Shown one piece after another: positions 31,881-40,675 of a stretch of 45,364 nt of DNA (position 1 is the first letter of the stretch; each line of letters begins with the position of its first letter). The notes beneath the pieces were generated by a model that ran no database searches, had not been told where the DNA came from, and saw only the letters and a program-made list of their open reading frames with translations. The position numbers were made by a program, and so were the translations under genes. Source of the stretch: Flavobacterium franklandianum (GTDB taxonomy: Bacteria > Bacteroidota > Bacteroidia > Flavobacteriales > Flavobacteriaceae); NCBI RefSeq assembly GCF_007097365.1, contig NZ_VJZR01000018.1, positions 1 to 45,364 on the forward strand, in the 5' to 3' direction.

Positions 31881-33581
31881 TCAACTCGCAAAAAGCAAGA
31901 TGAGCAATTGAGCCACTAAAATCCTACTGATGGTTACCAATGGATAAACCGTAGCATACGATTGATTAGGGATGTCTGAATCAAGGTATTTTGTACTAAA
32001 AGCTAAGGCTGCTGGATCGGTATAAGAACCACTCATAATACCTACCATTTGATAGAAATTCAGCTTAAAGACAAATCGGCTGATTAATACCAATAATGTT
32101 AATGGAATAAATGTGATATAACAACCGTAATATATCCACATCCAGCCGTTATTTTCTATAAAGCTATCATAGAAGCCATGACCCGCTTTAATTCCTACAG
32201 CAGCAAAGAATAGACAAATCCCAAAATCTTTCATAAAGTGAATTGCACCATTGTTTATATACGAGTGAATTACACCAACGCCTCCATATCTACTGATAAA
32301 TAAAGCGGCTAAAAGTGGTCCTGCAGCCAATCCTAATTTTAGTGGAACTGGCAAAGAAGGAATCATAATAGGAATAGACCCAATAATTACTCCAAAAATT
32401 AATCCTCCAAAAAGGGAAAGAAAATCAGGTTCTAAAAGTATTTTTTTAGAATTCCCAACAATTTTTTCTACTTCTGCAATAGCTTGTCTGTTACCAAAAA
32501 CCATTAATGTATCCCCGTAAAATAATTCTAAAGAAGGTTGGGCTAAAATTTCTAATCCCGAACGGATAACACGGGTAACTTTAACATCATATTGATTATA
32601 CAAATCCAGTTGAGCTAATGTTTTGTGAGTAGCCGTTTTTTGTGTAACACTGATAATTTTAGTGGTAAGATCATCTTCTGATTCGATAAATAAATCGGTT
32701 GAAACCTTACCAACGCAATCAATAAAATTAGTAATGTCCTTTTGTTTGGCAACTACCATCAAAACGTCTTTTGTATCAATTACTGCATCTAATGATGGCG
32801 AATAAACAACAATTGTTCCACTATGTTTCTGTCTTGAAATAATTACATCTTTAATATTAAATTCTTTCAATACTTGTTTTATTGTTTTTCCAAAAACTTC
32901 AGGATTAGTTACTCTACATTTTTGACGAACAATTTTATTCTCAGAATCTTTATTTTTCTCCTGAAGTAAAACTTCTTCTTTGGCTAAATCAATTTTCAAA
33001 AAACTTTTAGAAAGAATAATGAGTAAAATAATCCCAAAAACACCAATAGGATAAGTGATCGCATAGGCAATCGCTGGATCCGAAAAGTGATCGGAAGGAA
33101 GATTCAATTGTTTTTGAATTTCGATAAGAGTCGATTTTGCAGCTCCTAATCCCGGGGTGTTGGTTACTGACCCCGACATTAATCCAACAGCATTTTCTAT
33201 TTTTATATTTGCCAATAAGTGAATTATATAGGTTATAATTCCACCCAAAAATACAGTTCCAACTCCTAACGCATTAAAAACCAAACCTTCTTTTTTGAAA
33301 GACGAAAAGAAAGTAGGTCCTACTTGAATTCCAATTCCGTAAACAAATAATATCAACCCAAATTCACGAACAAATTGAATTAGTTCAGAATTCATCGTAA
33401 AACCAAGATGACCTAAGAAAAGACCAACAAACATTACAGCAGAAACTCCTAAGGAAATATTTCCAAATTTAATTTTTCCAACAAAAAAACCGACACTTAT
33501 GGCCATAAATAAGACAATTAATGACTGTGTCATTTCCGGCTCATCAGTCGGAGTGAATAAAAATCTAAACCATTCGAACAT
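31881..33581 (-). CDS. AspT/YidE-family antiporter
   Basis: Inner-membrane exchanger of 566 residues. Two copies of the AspT/YidE/YbjL membrane domain (about 15-180 and about 390-565) flank two cytoplasmic TrkA-C-like domains (about 210-295 and 300-385; GDTLMVFGNRQAIAEVEKIVG in the second). Repeated motifs GLMSGSVTNTPGLGAA and GIMSGSYTDPAALAF mark the two halves. The family exchanges aspartate for alanine or related anions; the substrate here is unknown. It follows the ThrE-like gene by 38 bases and probably shares its transcript. Confidence 0.88.
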   Translation of the reverse strand: MFEWFRFLFTPTDEPEMTQSLIVLFMAISVGFFVGKIKFGNISLGVSAVMFVGLFLGHLGFTMNSELIQFVREFGLILFVYGIGIQVGPTFFSSFKKEGLVFNALGVGTVFLGGIITYIIHLLANIKIENAVGLMSGSVTNTPGLGAAKSTLIEIQKQLNLPSDHFSDPAIAYAITYPIGVFGIILLIILSKSFLKIDLAKEEVLLQEKNKDSENKIVRQKCRVTNPEVFGKTIKQVLKEFNIKDVIISRQKHSGTIVVYSPSLDAVIDTKDVLMVVAKQKDITNFIDCVGKVSTDLFIESEDDLTTKIISVTQKTATHKTLAQLDLYNQYDVKVTRVIRSGLEILAQPSLELFYGDTLMVFGNRQAIAEVEKIVGNSKKILLEPDFLSLFGGLIFGVIIGSIPIMIPSLPVPLKLGLAAGPLLAALFISRYGGVGVIHSYINNGAIHFMKDFGICLFFAAVGIKAGHGFYDSFIENNGWMWIYYGCYITFIPLTLLVLISRFVFKLNFYQMVGIMSGSYTDPAALAFSTKYLDSDIPNQSYATVYPLVTISRILVAQLLILLFAS

Positions 33582-33619
33582 AATATATCAATTTAAAAAT
33601 TAGTTTAAAAATTAGCTTA

Positions 33620-34993
33620 CTAGTTATTTCTCACAAATAACTTTTTAATCATAACGTTTAAATCTTTTCCTTTTACGGTGTAGGATTTGAATACAACAAC
33701 GGGAAAAGCAACTCCAAAAGCAAGAGCAAAAAGAATAAATACAGTTGAAATTCCATAAGAAAAAGTTTGGATAACTTCTTCAACAGATGGTTTTTGACCT
33801 TTTCCACCACTAATCCAATCAATCATTCCCATCATAAATTCGTAACTTAACAATCCCGGAATCATATTGATTACAGCCGGAATCATAAAGATAATTGGTG
33901 GTGTATGGGCTCTATGTGCAAAATATATTCCTGATATTCCAACAAAACTTGATGCAGCAAAAATGGATAAAGTAAGATTCATATCTAATTCTTTGATCAA
34001 CATAAACTTTATCAAATAACCAAGTGCTCCAAGCAAAAACACGGTCCATAATGCTCTTCTGGGTGTATTGAACATAAGTGCAAAACCAAGCGATGTTATA
34101 CCTCCGAAAATAAATTTAGAAATCTCAATCCACAATCCTTGAGGCTCGAGAGCTTCTTTTATTTGTAATTGGAATACCGAAAAATCAAATTGATTTAATG
34201 TAGTAACAAAAGGCATATTAAATATCATTGTAGAGGTAAGGAAACCAAATGCAATCATTAATACAAGCATTAAACTATAAATTAATCGCGCCGTTCCAGA
34301 TTCGAAATATCCTTCTAAATAGTCAATAAAAGAATTAATCATAACGGCACCAGGAATAAGATATAATACAGATACAACTAGTGCCTCTTTGACCTGAATA
34401 TTGCAAAATACGCCCATAAAGTGTATGAAAAGCGTAGAAATAGTTGCACCAATAAAAAAAGCTACCATATGGTTATGATGTTTAAGCATCATAGATCTCC
34501 TTGCGAAGTACCCAAATAAAGTAGAGAAATAAACTATTATGGATTGTAGCCAATCTCCATCAAATAAAATACAAAGAGCAACACTTGCCAAAGGTACTAA
34601 AGCATATAATTGTAAATCAGAATATACTTTCTTAGCCTTAATTTGTTTTAATGTAGATTTGATTTCATCAATTGAAATTTTATTTTCTAAAACATCCCAA
34701 GACAAAATACTAATTTCCGAAATAGTTTCAAAGTTTAACCCTTTGGTTTTTATTGTCTTGGCGAGAGTATGCGCTTTAAATTTATTTTGTTTATAAACTG
34801 ATATAACTATTCCTGTATAAGTCAAGACTAATTCACAATTGTATCCTAAACCTTTGGCAATTCTTTCTAAGTTTCTAATAATTCTGGCAGTATGGGCACC
34901 ACTAGTAATCATCATTTCTCCAATCTCAGTTAGCAGGTTCAGCACCGAATGTGCTTTTCTTTCTTCAATTATTTTTTGAGAATCTTCTAGCAT
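33620..34993 (-). CDS. ThrE-family threonine/serine exporter-like protein
   Basis: Membrane protein of 457 residues with both ThrE domains in one chain. The N-terminal cytoplasmic-plus-membrane domain opens LLTEIGEMMITSGAHTARIIRNLERIAKGLGYNCELVLTYTGIVISV, a ThrE signature, and runs to about residue 270. A second membrane domain of the DUF3815 type follows (about 300-440; MIPAVINMIPGLLSYEFMMG). Family members export threonine or serine. It is divergent from pckA and cotranscribed with the AspT-like gene. Confidence 0.87.
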   Translation of the reverse strand: MLEDSQKIIEERKAHSVLNLLTEIGEMMITSGAHTARIIRNLERIAKGLGYNCELVLTYTGIVISVYKQNKFKAHTLAKTIKTKGLNFETISEISILSWDVLENKISIDEIKSTLKQIKAKKVYSDLQLYALVPLASVALCILFDGDWLQSIIVYFSTLFGYFARRSMMLKHHNHMVAFFIGATISTLFIHFMGVFCNIQVKEALVVSVLYLIPGAVMINSFIDYLEGYFESGTARLIYSLMLVLMIAFGFLTSTMIFNMPFVTTLNQFDFSVFQLQIKEALEPQGLWIEISKFIFGGITSLGFALMFNTPRRALWTVFLLGALGYLIKFMLIKELDMNLTLSIFAASSFVGISGIYFAHRAHTPPIIFMIPAVINMIPGLLSYEFMMGMIDWISGGKGQKPSVEEVIQTFSYGISTVFILFALAFGVAFPVVVFKSYTVKGKDLNVMIKKLFVRNN

Positions 34994-35036
34994 AATTTTG
35001 TAAATGAGATGAAAAATCTCCTTTTTTTATCTGTGT

Positions 35037-35044
35037 CAAAATTA
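35037..35044 (-). promoter_or_regulatory. Promoter -7 element of the thrE-aspT unit
   Basis: The plus-strand CAAAATTA is TAATTTTG on the minus strand, matching TAnnTTTG, 44 bases before the start codon. The palindrome at 35064-35081 lies in its -33 region. Confidence 0.55.
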
Positions 35045-35063
35045 GTAATAAATAATTTAGTTA

Positions 35064-35081
35064 ATATGATAATTATCATAT
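35064..35081. promoter_or_regulatory. Palindromic operator 1 (thrE side)
   Basis: ATATGATAATTATCATAT is a perfect 18-bp palindrome, 20 bases upstream of the leftward -7 element. Its core TGATAATTATCA recurs at 35140-35151 in front of pckA. Confidence 0.65.
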
Positions 35082-35139
35082 ATAAACCTCGCGAACCCTT
35101 GAAAACAAAGAAATCGTTTTCGTAGATTTATTCAAAATA

Positions 35140-35151
35140 TGATAATTATCA
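35140..35151. promoter_or_regulatory. Palindromic operator 2 (pckA side)
   Basis: TGATAATTATCA is a perfect 12-bp palindrome, 22 bases before the TAATTTTG -7 element of pckA at 35174-35181. Two copies of one core, each before a promoter in a divergent pair, suggest a shared regulator. Confidence 0.65.
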
Positions 35152-35173
35152 GGTTTATTAGATGAGAAATTCT

Positions 35174-35181
35174 TAATTTTG
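35174..35181 (+). promoter_or_regulatory. pckA -7 promoter element
   Basis: TAATTTTG matches TAnnTTTG, 43 bases before the pckA ATG. Transcription should begin near 35188. Confidence 0.55.
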
Positions 35182-35223
35182 GTGAAGAAATTATAAGGAT
35201 AAATCAAATAAAAAAATTTAATT

Positions 35224-36864
35224 ATGAAAAACATTAAAATTATTCAGGAATTACACAATTTGGGAATTACAGGATATCATGAAGTATCTTACAATCCTTC
35301 TTATGAAGAATTGTATCAAGCTGAAGTGTCTCATAAAAGAAAAGGTTTTGAAAAAGGTGCCATAACAGATACAGGATGTGTAGCAGTTAAAACTGGTATT
35401 TTTACAGGTCGTTCTCCTAAAGATAGATATATAGTAAAAGATGATGTTTCTAAAGATACCATTTGTTGGGATAAAGAATATGGAATAAGTACTCCCAACT
35501 ATCCAACTACAAAGGCAGTTTGGGATGATTTAAAAGCACTAACATTAGAACAACTTTCAACTTCTCCTAAATTATACGTTGTAGATGCTTTTTGTGGGAC
35601 AAACGTAGATACAAGACTTAAAGTTCGTTTCGTAATGGAAGTAGCTTGGCAAGCGCACTTTGTAACGAACATGTTCATCCGTCCTTCTATCTATGAATTG
35701 GAAAACTTTGGTGAACCAGATTTCGTTGTGATGAATGCTTCTAAAGCGACTAATCCAAACTGGAAAACGCAAGGATTAAATTCTGAAAACTATGTTTTAT
35801 TTAATCTTACTGAAAAAATTCAAATTATTGGTGGAACCTGGTACGGTGGTGAAATGAAAAAAGGAATGTTCGCAATGATGAACTACTATTTACCATTAAA
35901 AGGAATGGCTTCTATGCACTGTTCTGCTAACGTAGGTCCAGAAGGAGACGTAGCTGTATTCTTTGGTCTTTCAGGAACAGGAAAAACTACTTTATCTGCC
36001 GATCCAAAAAGATATTTAATTGGTGATGACGAACATGGTTGGGATGATAATGGTGTTTTCAACTACGAAGGTGGATGTTATGCAAAAGTTATCGACTTAA
36101 GCCAAAATAACGAACCAGATATTTGGAGAGCTATTAAAAGAGACTCATTATTAGAAAATGTAATCGTTGATGAGTATGGTGAAATCAATTATTACGACCA
36201 TTCTATCACTGAAAATTCAAGAGTTTCTTACCCAATTTACCATATTAGCAAAATTGTATTGCCTTCAAAAGCAGGACACGCTAGCAAAATCATCTATCTT
36301 TCTGCCGATGCTTTTGGGGTATTGCCTCCAGTTTCTATCTTGACTGATGATCAAGCAGCGTACCACTTTCTTTGTGGATATACGTCTAAATTAGCAGGTA
36401 CCGAAAGGGGAATTACTGCTCCAGAACCGTCTTTCTCTCCAGCTTTTGGTGAAGCCTTCTTAACATTACACCCAACAATGTATTCTAAAACATTAATTGG
36501 TAAAATGAAAGAACACAATGCAAAAGCTTATCTTGTAAACACAGGATGGAATGGTACAGGAAAAAGAATTTCTTTGAAAAACACAAGAGCGATAATCGAT
36601 GCCATCATCAATGATGATATCAATAAAACGGAAACTAAAACTATACCTTTCTTGAATTTAACTTTTCCTACTGTTTTACCAAATGTAAGCGAAGGAATCC
36701 TAGATCCAAGAGACACTTATGTTGATAAAGCGGAATGGGACACTAAAGCAAAAGATTTAGCATCTCGTTACATCAAATATTTTGAGCAATACACAGGTAA
36801 CCAAGAAGGAAAACGTTTAGTTGCTTCTGGACCTACATTAGAAGATGTAGCTGTTGAAGCATAA
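35224..36864 (+). CDS. pckA: Phosphoenolpyruvate carboxykinase (ATP)
   Basis: Gluconeogenic enzyme of 546 residues that converts oxaloacetate and ATP to phosphoenolpyruvate. The P-loop kinase motif [13 protein letters not shown] (about 242-254) is followed by [11 protein letters not shown], with metal and nucleotide contacts. The early [11 protein letters not shown] and [12 protein letters not shown] are further signatures of the ATP-dependent class. Length is normal. It is divergent from the thrE-aspT unit, with paired palindromes between them, and ends in a hairpin terminator. Confidence 0.97.
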   Translation: MKNIKIIQELHNLGITGYHEVSYNPSYEELYQAEVSHKRKGFEKGAITDTGCVAVKTGIFTGRSPKDRYIVKDDVSKDTICWDKEYGISTPNYPTTKAVWDDLKALTLEQLSTSPKLYVVDAFCGTNVDTRLKVRFVMEVAWQAHFVTNMFIRPSIYELENFGEPDFVVMNASKATNPNWKTQGLNSENYVLFNLTEKIQIIGGTWYGGEMKKGMFAMMNYYLPLKGMASMHCSANVGPEGDVAVFFGLSGTGKTTLSADPKRYLIGDDEHGWDDNGVFNYEGGCYAKVIDLSQNNEPDIWRAIKRDSLLENVIVDEYGEINYYDHSITENSRVSYPIYHISKIVLPSKAGHASKIIYLSADAFGVLPPVSILTDDQAAYHFLCGYTSKLAGTERGITAPEPSFSPAFGEAFLTLHPTMYSKTLIGKMKEHNAKAYLVNTGWNGTGKRISLKNTRAIIDAIINDDINKTETKTIPFLNLTFPTVLPNVSEGILDPRDTYVDKAEWDTKAKDLASRYIKYFEQYTGNQEGKRLVASGPTLEDVAVEA

Positions 36865-36887
36865 TACTATTTCACAGTTTTAAATTT

Positions 36888-36940
36888 AAAACCATCTGTT
36901 TGATGTCGTTTTTTAGAAAAACAATACTGCAGATGGTTTT
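36888..36940 (+). terminator. pckA terminator
   Basis: AAAACCATCTG (36888-36898) pairs with CAGATGGTTTT (36930-36940), and an inner GTTTTT/AAAAAC stem extends it. It separates pckA from the his leader promoter. Confidence 0.7.
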
Positions 36941-36973
36941 TAACATTTTATTTACTTTAAGTTATATTAAAAA

Positions 36974-37005
36974 TTGCTTTGTAACTATATTTTCTAGTAT
37001 ATTTG
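36974..37005 (+). promoter_or_regulatory. Promoter of the his operon
   Basis: TTG (36974-36976) and TATATTTG (36998-37005) are 21 bases apart, within the Bacteroidetes promoter range. Transcription should begin near 37012, about 27 bases before the leader peptide ATG. Confidence 0.65.
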
Positions 37006-37038
37006 CAAACGATTAAAACGATTATCAAATAAAAATTT

Positions 37039-37098
37039 ATGTTATCAATTCAATTGCATCACCATCATTCTCATTATTGCTCTCAAGCGATGTGTTAA
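37039..37098 (+). CDS. hisL: Histidine operon leader peptide
   Basis: A 19-codon ORF reading MLSIQLHHHHSHYCSQAMC: five His codons, four in a row at 37057-37068 and one at 37072-37074. It lies directly upstream of a strong terminator and of hisG. Translation through the His run should report the level of charged His-tRNA. The design follows the classical hisL of enterobacteria, although this sequence is unrelated to those leaders. Confidence 0.93.
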   Translation: MLSIQLHHHHSHYCSQAMC

Positions 37099-37156
37099 TG
37101 ATATGTATGTAAAATCATATTTAAAAACCCGTTTGAGTACATCAAACGGGTTTTTT
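37082..37156 (+). promoter_or_regulatory. his attenuator: antiterminator and terminator
   Basis: The terminator is a stem of AAAAACCCGTTTGA (37123-37136) with TCAAACGGGTTTTT (37142-37155), loop GTACA, and a T run. The segment CTCAAGCG (37082-37089), inside hisL just after the His codons, can pair instead with CGTTTGAG (37130-37137): eight pairs including one G-T. A ribosome stalled at His codons would leave it free and block the terminator stem. A ribosome reaching the stop (37096-37098) would cover it. Pairing positions are read by eye. Confidence 0.85.
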
Positions 37157-37211
37157 ATTTCCTAAATGTTGTATTCAAACAAAATTGTAAAACAACAAAA
37201 AAACAACAAAA

Positions 37212-38069
37212 ATGAGTACCTTAAAAATTGCAATTCAAAAATCAGGTCGTTTAAATGAAGAAAGCATTCAAATTCTAAAAGACTGCGGAATTTCTATTGA
37301 CAACGGAAACGACCAACTTAAAGCTTCTGCTTCTAATTTTCCATTGGAAGTTTTATACCTAAGAAATTCAGATATTCCTCAATATTTAATTGATGGAGTG
37401 GTAGATATTGCCATTGTTGGCGATAATCTTTTGGTCGAAAAAGGAAAAAACATCAAAGTAATCCAGAAATTGGGCTTTTCTAAATGCAAAGTTTCTGTAG
37501 CCGTTCCAAAAACGTTCAAATACAATTCTATCAAAGATTTAGAAGGAATGCGTATCGCTACATCCTATCCCAATACCGTAATCGAATATTTCGGTTCTTT
37601 CGGAATGACGGTTGATATTCACCAAATTTCGGGTTCTGTCGAAATCGCACCAAATATTGGTCTTGCCGATGGAATTGTAGATATCGTTTCTAGCGGAAGT
37701 ACGTTATTCAAAAATAATTTGAAAGAAGTGGAAGTGATTTTCAAGAGTGAAGCCGTTTTGGCCGTTTCTCCAAAAGTAACTCCAGAAGTGCAAACTATCA
37801 TCGACACACTTCAATTCCGAATCGAATCCGTTTTGAGAGCTAGAAAATCAAAATACATCTTGATGAACGTTCCGAACGACAAAATTGATGCCATTGGTAA
37901 AATTTTACCAGTTTTAAAGAGTTTGACAGTTATGCCATTAGCAGAAGAAGGTTGGAGCAGCGTTCATTCCGTAATTGACAAAGACACTTTTTGGGATGTT
38001 ATCGACCAATTGAAAGAAGCTGGAGCCGAAGGAATTCTAGTTTGTCCTATTGAGAAAATGGTTTTATAA
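37212..38069 (+). CDS. hisG: ATP phosphoribosyltransferase, long form
   Basis: First enzyme of histidine synthesis, 285 residues. Catalytic domain features are LKIAIQKSGRLNEES at the start, then the DGVVDIAIVGDNLL stretch and the PRPP-binding loop GIVDIVSSGSTLFKNNL. The last 75 residues (about 210-285) are the HisG_C regulatory domain that allows histidine feedback in the long form, so no hisZ is needed. It is the first structural gene after the attenuator. Confidence 0.96.
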   Translation: MSTLKIAIQKSGRLNEESIQILKDCGISIDNGNDQLKASASNFPLEVLYLRNSDIPQYLIDGVVDIAIVGDNLLVEKGKNIKVIQKLGFSKCKVSVAVPKTFKYNSIKDLEGMRIATSYPNTVIEYFGSFGMTVDIHQISGSVEIAPNIGLADGIVDIVSSGSTLFKNNLKEVEVIFKSEAVLAVSPKVTPEVQTIIDTLQFRIESVLRARKSKYILMNVPNDKIDAIGKILPVLKSLTVMPLAEEGWSSVHSVIDKDTFWDVIDQLKEAGAEGILVCPIEKMVL

Positions 38070-38108
38070 TTCAAGTCGTTTTGTGAAAAAGCTTAAATTA
38101 AAATAAAA

Positions 38109-38235
38109 TTTAACCACATAGAAACATAGAAAAAAGAGTTAAATAGCCGATTTATCGGTATACATAGCTATGATTTTCTTTAATAAAGTGAAACGACTTT
38201 AAAAGTTAATACAAACTATGTTTCTATGTGTTTAA
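38109..38235. repeat. Dispersed CATAG-ended element, copy 2
   Basis: About 127 bp with inverted ends related to those of copy 1: TTTAACCACATAGAAACATAG-like on the left and CTATGTTTCTATGTGTTTAA on the right. The internal part matches copy 1 (10015-10146) in reverse orientation, sharing AAGTGAAACG and CTATGATT. It sits in the hisG-hisD spacer and runs 45 bases short of the hisD start. Confidence 0.75.
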
Positions 38236-38279
38236 AAAAAAACAAGTTGAATTACTCCCAAAGGGTTAATAATAAAACA

Positions 38280-39572
38280 ATGAACAAAATATTCAATCCA
38301 AAACCCGAAACTTGGTCGGCAATTCTAAAAAGACCGACTCAAACCATCGATGATATTGAAGTGACCGTGAAAGAAATTTTCAAGGAAGTTCAAAAAAAAG
38401 GGGATGAGGCTGTAGCCAAATATACCTCACTTTTCGACGGTGCAAAATTTGAAAATATTGAAGTTTCCAAAACTGAAATTGAGCAAGCCATTTCAACTAT
38501 TTCCGAAGATTTGAAAAATGCCATTCAATTGGCAAAATCGAATATCGAGAAATTTCATTCGGCTCAAAAAACCACTAAAGTTGAAGTAGAAACAATCGAA
38601 GGTGTGAATTGCTGGCAAGAAAAAAGACCAATTCAAAAAATTGGTTTATACATTCCTGGCGGTACAGCGCCTTTGTTTTCGACTGTTTTGATGCTTGCCG
38701 TTCCAGCCAATATTGCTGGTTGCAAAGAAATAGTTTTGTGTTCGCCACCGGATAAAAAAGGTAATATAAATCCGGCTATCTTATATGCTGCGAATTTATG
38801 TCGTGTGACCAAAATCTTGAAAGTAGGAGGAATCCAAGCTATTGCAGGAATGACTTTCGGCACCAAATCAATTCCAAAAGTGTATAAAATTTTTGGACCT
38901 GGAAACCAATTCGTGACCGTTGCAAAACAATTGGCAACCCAATTTGGCGTAGCAATTGATATGCCTGCTGGACCTTCCGAATTGTTGATTGTAGCTGATG
39001 ATACTGCCGTTCCAACGTTTGTAGCCTCGGATTTATTGTCGCAAGCCGAACACGGAATCGACAGCCAAGTAATTTTGGTTTCAACTTCAAAAACATTGAT
39101 TGAGGAAGTCGAGGCAGCAATTCAATCCCAATTAGAAGTTTTGCCAAGAAAAGCCATTGCCGAAAAAGCTATTGCCAATTCGAAGCTGATTTTTGTCGAA
39201 AATGACGAAACGGCTTTAGAATTAATAGACGAATATGGCCCGGAACATTTCATTATTTGCACCAAAGACGAAGATTTTTATGTTCGAAATATTGGAAATG
39301 CAGGCTCCGTTTTTATCGGGAATTATACACCGGAAAGCGCGGGAGATTATGCTTCGGGAACCAATCATACTTTGCCAACCAATGGTTATGCCAAGAATTA
39401 TTCAGGAGTAAACTTAGATAGCTTTACCAAATCGATGACATTCCAAAAAATATCTGAAAAAGGAATTCAAAATATTGGAAAAGCCATTGAAATTATGGCA
39501 GAAGCCGAAGGATTGCAAGCACACAAAAATGCAGTTACATTACGATTAAAAGCGATTGAAGATGGAAAATAA
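38280..39572 (+). CDS. hisD: Histidinol dehydrogenase
   Basis: Zinc enzyme of 430 residues that oxidises histidinol to histidine in two steps. The start at 38280 is chosen because an ATG at 38226 would lie within the repeat element and adds 18 unrelated residues. Motifs: GLYIPGGTAPLFSTVLM, KVYKIFGPGNQFVTVAK, IDMPAGPSELLIVAD, SQAEHGIDSQ and GPEHF, then SAGDYASGTNHTLPT. These carry the zinc-binding and catalytic residues of HisD. hisC overlaps its 3' end by 11 bases. Confidence 0.96.
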   Translation: MNKIFNPKPETWSAILKRPTQTIDDIEVTVKEIFKEVQKKGDEAVAKYTSLFDGAKFENIEVSKTEIEQAISTISEDLKNAIQLAKSNIEKFHSAQKTTKVEVETIEGVNCWQEKRPIQKIGLYIPGGTAPLFSTVLMLAVPANIAGCKEIVLCSPPDKKGNINPAILYAANLCRVTKILKVGGIQAIAGMTFGTKSIPKVYKIFGPGNQFVTVAKQLATQFGVAIDMPAGPSELLIVADDTAVPTFVASDLLSQAEHGIDSQVILVSTSKTLIEEVEAAIQSQLEVLPRKAIAEKAIANSKLIFVENDETALELIDEYGPEHFIICTKDEDFYVRNIGNAGSVFIGNYTPESAGDYASGTNHTLPTNGYAKNYSGVNLDSFTKSMTFQKISEKGIQNIGKAIEIMAEAEGLQAHKNAVTLRLKAIEDGK

Positions 39573-40614
39573 TTTCAACATAAATAATTTAATCCGTGAA
39601 AACGTCAAATCGATGAAGCCTTATTCATCAGCTCGTGACGAATTTGAGGATTTTGATACAGCGGATATGATTTTCTTGGATGCCAATGAAAATCCGTTCC
39701 AGAATGGCGTGAATCGTTATCCAGATCCACAGCAAAGCAGCGTGAAAGTGGTTTTGGCAAAACAAAGAAACGTAAATACTAAACAAATTTTACTCGGTAA
39801 CGGAAGTGACGAAGTACTGGATTTGATTTTCAGAGCTTTTTGCGAACCAAAAGTGGACAATGTAATTACTTTACCGCCAACCTACGGAATGTATGGTGTT
39901 TTGGCCAATATCAATGCCGTTGAAAATAGGGAAGTGTTGCTTTCAAATGATTTTCAGCCGCAAGTAGAAAAGATTTTGGAGGCTGTTGACGAAAATACGA
40001 AAATCATCTTTTTATGTTCGCCTAACAATCCAACGGGAAATTCTTTTTCAGATGAAAGCGTAGTGAAATTACTCCAAAATTTCAAAGGTTTAGTCGTAAT
40101 TGACGAAGCCTATATTGATTTTTCCAAAAAACAAAGTTGGATGAACGAATTGGACGAATATCCCAATTTAATTATCACCCAAACACTTTCAAAAGCATAT
40201 GGTTTGGCAGGAATCCGATTGGGAATTTGTTATGGTTCAGCAGCGGTGATTTCGGTTTTAAACAAAATAAAACCACCTTACAACGTGAATGAATTAACTC
40301 AATTACGAGCTTTGGAACGATTGAGTAATCCAGAAAAAATTAAATCTGAAATAGCATCCATTATAGCACAAAGAGAGGAATTACTTAAAGTACTGGTTGA
40401 TGTAAAATTTGTCGAAAAAATCTATCCAACGGAAGCCAATTTTATCTTGATAAAAGTGGATGATGCCAACAAAAGATACGACGAATTAATCGCTAAAGGA
40501 ATTGTAATTCGCAACAGAACTACACAACCTTTATGTGAAAATACCTTGCGTTTGACTATTGGAACAGAAGAAGAGAATAAGAAATTGATTGAGGCACTAG
40601 AAAAATTGAAGTAA
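39562..40614 (+). CDS. hisC: Histidinol-phosphate aminotransferase
   Basis: PLP enzyme of 350 residues from the ATG at 39562, which overlaps the hisD stop and implies translational coupling. A TTG six bases earlier is possible. DANENPFQNGVNRYPDP is near the N-terminus, LCSPNNPTGN follows the PLP-binding region, and TLSKAYGLAGIRLG holds the PLP-binding Lys. The fold-type I class fits HisC. A palindromic spacer follows. Confidence 0.95.
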   Translation: MENNFNINNLIRENVKSMKPYSSARDEFEDFDTADMIFLDANENPFQNGVNRYPDPQQSSVKVVLAKQRNVNTKQILLGNGSDEVLDLIFRAFCEPKVDNVITLPPTYGMYGVLANINAVENREVLLSNDFQPQVEKILEAVDENTKIIFLCSPNNPTGNSFSDESVVKLLQNFKGLVVIDEAYIDFSKKQSWMNELDEYPNLIITQTLSKAYGLAGIRLGICYGSAAVISVLNKIKPPYNVNELTQLRALERLSNPEKIKSEIASIIAQREELLKVLVDVKFVEKIYPTEANFILIKVDDANKRYDELIAKGIVIRNRTTQPLCENTLRLTIGTEEENKKLIEALEKLK

Positions 40615-40620
40615 AAATTA

Positions 40621-40661
40621 GCCACAGATTCACTGATTTTATTATCATTTAAATCTGTAGC
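40621..40661. repeat. Palindromic spacer between hisC and hisB
   Basis: GCCACAGATT (40621-40630) and AATCTGTAGC (40652-40661) pair with one mismatch. It resembles the terminator-like unit at 2406-2447. Confidence 0.5.
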
Positions 40662-40675
40662 AAAAGAATATAATT

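Noticed and set aside
38226..38279. Upstream ATG for hisD
   Set aside because: It starts inside the dispersed repeat element and adds residues not found at the start of HisD proteins.
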